The notes under the pieces were generated by a model. The model did no database searches. It saw only the letters and a list, made by a program, of their open reading frames with translations, and was not told the DNA's origin. DNA of 8,206 bases from Syntrophaceae bacterium UBA1163. Lineage in GTDB: Bacteria; Desulfobacterota; BSN033; UBA1163. The DNA is taken from the NCBI GenBank assembly GCA_002311635.1, contig DBZJ01000087.1:1-8206 (forward strand). The letters are read 5' to 3'. The first letter of the stretch is position 1. The number at the start of each line of letters is the position of its first letter. A program made the translations under genes and the position numbers. Shown here piece after piece: positions 6,158-8,206 of this stretch.

Positions 6158-6245
6158 TTATTTCAGAGTCAAATTCCATGTCTCATGGATTTGTTGCTGA
6201 GGATTGCTTGACAGACAACTTCTTTTTTTCTTATATTCAATCCAA
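6131..6245 (+). repeat. Terminator-promoter module, copy B
   Basis: This 115-bp stretch repeats the blocks of 2203-2346 in the same order and orientation: hairpin arms, TTTCAGAG, GGATTTGTTGCT (6187-6198), TTGACAGAC and TATATTCAATCCAA (6232-6245). It differs by a shorter middle part and by 10 extra bases (GAGGATTGCT, 6199-6208) before the -35. Similarity ends just before a REP-like element begins. Here it separates the esterase from the SDR gene. Confidence 0.7.
6208..6237 (+). promoter_or_regulatory. Sigma70-type promoter for the SDR gene
   Basis: TTGACA (6208-6213) and TATATT (6232-6237) are separated by 18 bases. Transcription would start near 6244, giving a leader of about 145 bases that includes the hairpins at 6259-6331. 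It probably drives the SDR and, 165 bp further on, the third acyl-CoA synthetase, since no terminator is visible between them. Confidence 0.7.
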
Positions 6246-6253
6246 TACGTACC

Positions 6254-6331
6254 GTAGCCGCAGCCTTCAGGCTGCGAGCTCACCCCGTTAGAAATGGTGC
6301 TTCGCAACAACTCAAATTTCTAACGGGGCTC
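6254..6331 (+). repeat. REP/BIME-like double hairpin element
   Basis: GTAG (6254-6257) stands one base before a 7-bp perfect hairpin, CGCAGCC-TTCA-GGCTGCG (6259-6276). This is the layout of REP sequences mobilised by RAYT (REP-associated tyrosine) transposases, a GTAG tetranucleotide 5' of a short GC-rich stem. A second hairpin follows at once: CCCCGTTAGAAAT (6283-6295) pairs perfectly over 13 bp with ATTTCTAACGGGG (6316-6328) around a 20-base loop, and GAG/CTC at 6276-6278 and 6329-6331 could extend it. The pair would form in the leader RNA of the SDR gene and may affect its stability or translation. No transposase is in the window. Identification as REP is by structure; dispersal in the genome is not seen. 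Confidence 0.6.
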
Positions 6332-6387
6332 TATCCGGTTACGGATCACGGAAGCAGGTTCTTACCATTCCATCAAGAGGTGTGAGC

Positions 6388-7158
6388 ATGAACGTCAGGG
6401 AGATGTTCGATTTGAACGGCAAAGTGGCGATCGTCACAGGCGGAGGAAGAGGCATCGGTTTAAAGATGGCAGAAGGTTTAGCCGAGCTTGGAGCCAATAT
6501 CGTACTCTGCTCACGGAAGATAGAAAATTGCGAGAAGGCAGCACAGGACCTGGCGAAATTGGGAGTGAAGACTTTGGCCATGGCTTGCGATGTGAAATTC
6601 TCTGCGAGCATCCAGAGCGTAGTGGACAAGACTTTGGAGAAATTCGGACGGCTGGATATTTTGGTCAACAACTCCGGAGTTACCTGGGGGGAAACCCCTG
6701 AAGAGCATTCTCTGGAAGGTTGGGAAAAAGTCATCGACACTAATCTGACCGGCGTTTTCCTCTTCTCTCAAATCGCCGGGCGGGCGATGATCAGGCAGAA
6801 AAGAGGGACCATTATCAATATCGCTTCGGTGATGGGAGTGATCGGAATCCAGGAAGGAGCGGACGCCATTGCCTACAGCGCCAGCAAAGGCGCATTGATC
6901 ACCTTCACCAAAGACCTGGCTGCCAAATGGGTCAAATACAACATCCGTGTCAACGCCATTGCCCCGGGTTGGTTTCCCACGGACATGACCCACTGGGTTT
7001 TGGACCACCACGGCAAGAAAATCCTCAGTCTTGTCCCCATGGGCAGGTTCGGTGAACCGGAGGAACTGAAAGGAGCTGTAGTTTACTTGGCTTCAGACGC
7101 TTCCAGTTATGTCACGGGTATTGTTCTCCCCGTGGACGGGGGGCAGCTCGCTGTTTGA
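6388..7158 (+). CDS. SDR-family NAD(P)-dependent oxidoreductase
   Basis: This 256-residue protein is a classical short-chain dehydrogenase/reductase, interconverting a ketone and an alcohol with NAD(P)(H) in the cytoplasm. The dinucleotide-binding motif TGGGRGIG is at residues 17-24. SRK at 42-44 after the second strand places a basic residue where NADP(H)-preferring members have one. NNSG at 94-97 replaces the common NNAG. The active-site tetrad is N119, S137, Y153 and K157, with YSASK intact. PG at 173-174 and the C-terminal DGG motif are present. The Ser-Tyr distance is 16, slightly longer than the 13 of FabG. The ATG at 6388 is preferred over a GTG at 6382 because GAGG (6377-6380) sits 7 bases before the ATG but only 1 base before the GTG. 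Its neighbours suggest a 3-oxoacyl or related acyl-CoA substrate, but gluconate- or sugar-type dehydrogenases look alike. Confidence 0.9.
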   Translation: MNVREMFDLNGKVAIVTGGGRGIGLKMAEGLAELGANIVLCSRKIENCEKAAQDLAKLGVKTLAMACDVKFSASIQSVVDKTLEKFGRLDILVNNSGVTWGETPEEHSLEGWEKVIDTNLTGVFLFSQIAGRAMIRQKRGTIINIASVMGVIGIQEGADAIAYSASKGALITFTKDLAAKWVKYNIRVNAIAPGWFPTDMTHWVLDHHGKKILSLVPMGRFGEPEELKGAVVYLASDASSYVTGIVLPVDGGQLAV

Positions 7159-7323
7159 TCCAGCCCATGAAGCCACACATCTTTCACCCCAGGAAACGCA
7201 CCTCGCCACTTTCTCAACTAAAACCGCATCGCCTACAGAGAGTCACGGATCAGGAAATGGGATTGGCTACCGCGGTACTGCCGGAGGGCAAGCGATGGCT
7301 TCTTCCGTAAGAAAAGGAGTTCA

Positions 7324-8206
7324 GTGGAAGTCGTGAATCTTTCTAACTTTCTCATTGAGAGCGCTGCACGGAGGCCCGAACATCCGGCTATTCGTTTCCT
7401 GGAACGAACGATCACTTATGAGGAATTAAGCCGGCAAGTGGATCGACTGTCCCATGGACTTGTTCATGCAGGACTGCGCCCCGGAGATGTCTGCGTTTTG
7501 ATGGTTCCAAACTCGATAGAGTGGATCGTTGTTTACTACGCGCTGGCAAAGGTGGGAGCTGTCGTTGTGCCGGTAAACTTTCTATATCGAACGGGAGAAC
7601 TCGAGCATATTTTCAAAGATTCCGGCGCACGGGCTTTCATCGGCCACAAAGACTACCTGGACCAGCCTCGCCGGGTCATGGAACATCTCCCAAAGATGAA
7701 TCTGCGGATCGCCCAAGGCGTATCGTCCGGTCAGGGATTCATCCCTCTGGAGGAACTCTTCGCTGACGAAGGGACATTTCATCCGTACCCAACCCGGGAT
7801 GACGACGCCTGGGCCATCATCTATACCAGTGGCACCACGGGTTCCCCCAAAGGAGCCATGCTCACTCACTACAACCTGGCAAGTAATGCCATGACCGTCG
7901 CGAACATGCGATCCACCAAACCCAATGATGTGGTTTTCGGCGTCCTTCCTTTTTACCACATTTTCGGCCAGACGAGTGTGCTCAATGCATCCATCTATCT
8001 CGGTTTGACCATCCGGGTGTGGTCCACCTTCAATGTTGAGGAGCTGTTTTCGTCCATCGAAGAGGAGAAGAGTTCGATTCTGATCGCCGTCCCCACCATC
8101 TTCAACCGGCTATCAGAGTTGGCCGAGGTTTGCCGGCCGAGGCGATCCGGCCTTCGGTTTTGTGTCTCGGGTGGCGCCTCTCTTCCGGTCGAGGTGCTCC
8201 GCCGAT
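7324..8206 (+). CDS. Third acyl-CoA synthetase, N-terminal part (3' end outside window)
   Basis: The frame runs open to the window edge and gives 294 residues of another AMP-forming acid:CoA ligase. It has the canonical phosphate loop YTSGTTGSPKG at 167-177, preceded by the typical DDDAWAI and followed by AMLTHYN. The PFYHIFGQ motif lies after it, and FCVSGGASLP near the edge leads into the second half of the adenylation core. Its N-terminal half differs from that of the 474-2144 protein (YTSG against FTGG loop), so it is a separate paralogue, not a recent copy. The start is uncertain. GTG at 7324 lies 4 bases after AAGGAG (7314-7319), while GTG at 7333 would give a more typical N-terminus (MNLSNFL) but a 13-base gap. 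It follows the SDR by 165 bp with no terminator, so co-transcription is likely. Confidence 0.92.
   Translation, partial: MEVVNLSNFLIESAARRPEHPAIRFLERTITYEELSRQVDRLSHGLVHAGLRPGDVCVLMVPNSIEWIVVYYALAKVGAVVVPVNFLYRTGELEHIFKDSGARAFIGHKDYLDQPRRVMEHLPKMNLRIAQGVSSGQGFIPLEELFADEGTFHPYPTRDDDAWAIIYTSGTTGSPKGAMLTHYNLASNAMTVANMRSTKPNDVVFGVLPFYHIFGQTSVLNASIYLGLTIRVWSTFNVEELFSSIEEEKSSILIAVPTIFNRLSELAEVCRPRRSGLRFCVSGGASLPVEVLRR

Noticed and set aside
6283..6328. Integron attC site (GTTAGAA and TTCTAAC arms)
   Set aside because: An attC site has RYYYAAC at its left and GTTRRRY at its right end. Here the arms are the other way round (GTTAGAA left, TTCTAAC right), and there is no integrase or cassette array.
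7268..7277. Perfect palindrome TACCGCGGTA
   Set aside because: Ten bases of symmetry alone, without a promoter nearby, is expected by chance at this frequency, and it is not repeated elsewhere in the window.
7167..7310. 47-codon frame between the SDR and the third synthetase
   Set aside because: No ribosome binding site precedes the ATG, and no protein family is suggested. The 165-bp gap is more simply an operon spacer.
1..8206. CRISPR array, tRNA, rRNA, intact insertion sequence or toxin-antitoxin pair
   Set aside because: I looked for regularly spaced repeats, cloverleaf-like stretches, transposase motifs and small overlapping gene pairs, and found none that hold up.

Overview
The window reads as a piece of a free-living, metabolically versatile Gram-negative bacterium. 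Most likely it is an anaerobe of the Desulfobacterota (former Deltaproteobacteria, Syntrophobacteria-like). The grounds are inferential: several AMP-forming acyl-CoA synthetases are packed together with a short-chain dehydrogenase, a PAS-PAS-sigma54-type regulator has the linker sequence typical of that group, and base composition is moderate. No rRNA or tRNA gene is present to fix the taxonomy.

Layout (all recognised genes are on the + strand). 1-425: the 3' end of an acyl-CoA synthetase. 474-2144: a complete second acyl-CoA synthetase (TTG start), probably co-transcribed with the first. 2145-2514: a strong hairpin terminator followed by a near-consensus sigma70-type promoter and a leader with short repeats. 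2515-3386: a broken regulator gene (two PAS domains and the linker of a sigma54 enhancer-binding protein) with a one-base frameshift and no AAA+ or DNA-binding domain. 3387-4004: a long A+T-rich stretch with a structured promoter region and what may be an eroded small gene. 4005-6062: a secreted type-B carboxylesterase with an additional helical N-terminal domain. 6063-6387: a second copy of the terminator-plus-promoter module, then a REP/BIME-like double hairpin in the leader of the next gene. 6388-7158: an SDR oxidoreductase. 7324-8206: the N-terminal half of a third acyl-CoA synthetase, cut by the window edge.

Proposed joint role (inference): the exported esterase would release organic or fatty acids from esters outside the cytoplasm, the synthetases would activate acids to acyl-CoA (or handle related carboxylates), and the SDR would carry out a keto/hydroxy redox step on a related metabolite. 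The regulator remnant would once have sensed a signal and activated a sigma54 promoter.

The most unusual structural point is that the broken regulator and the esterase lie between two diverged direct copies of the same terminator/promoter cassette (2203-2346 and 6131-6245). This suggests that the 3.9-kb segment was inserted, duplicated or rearranged into an acyl-CoA synthetase/SDR locus. I see no CRISPR array, tRNA, phage gene or intact transposase, and no convincing new multi-gene system.
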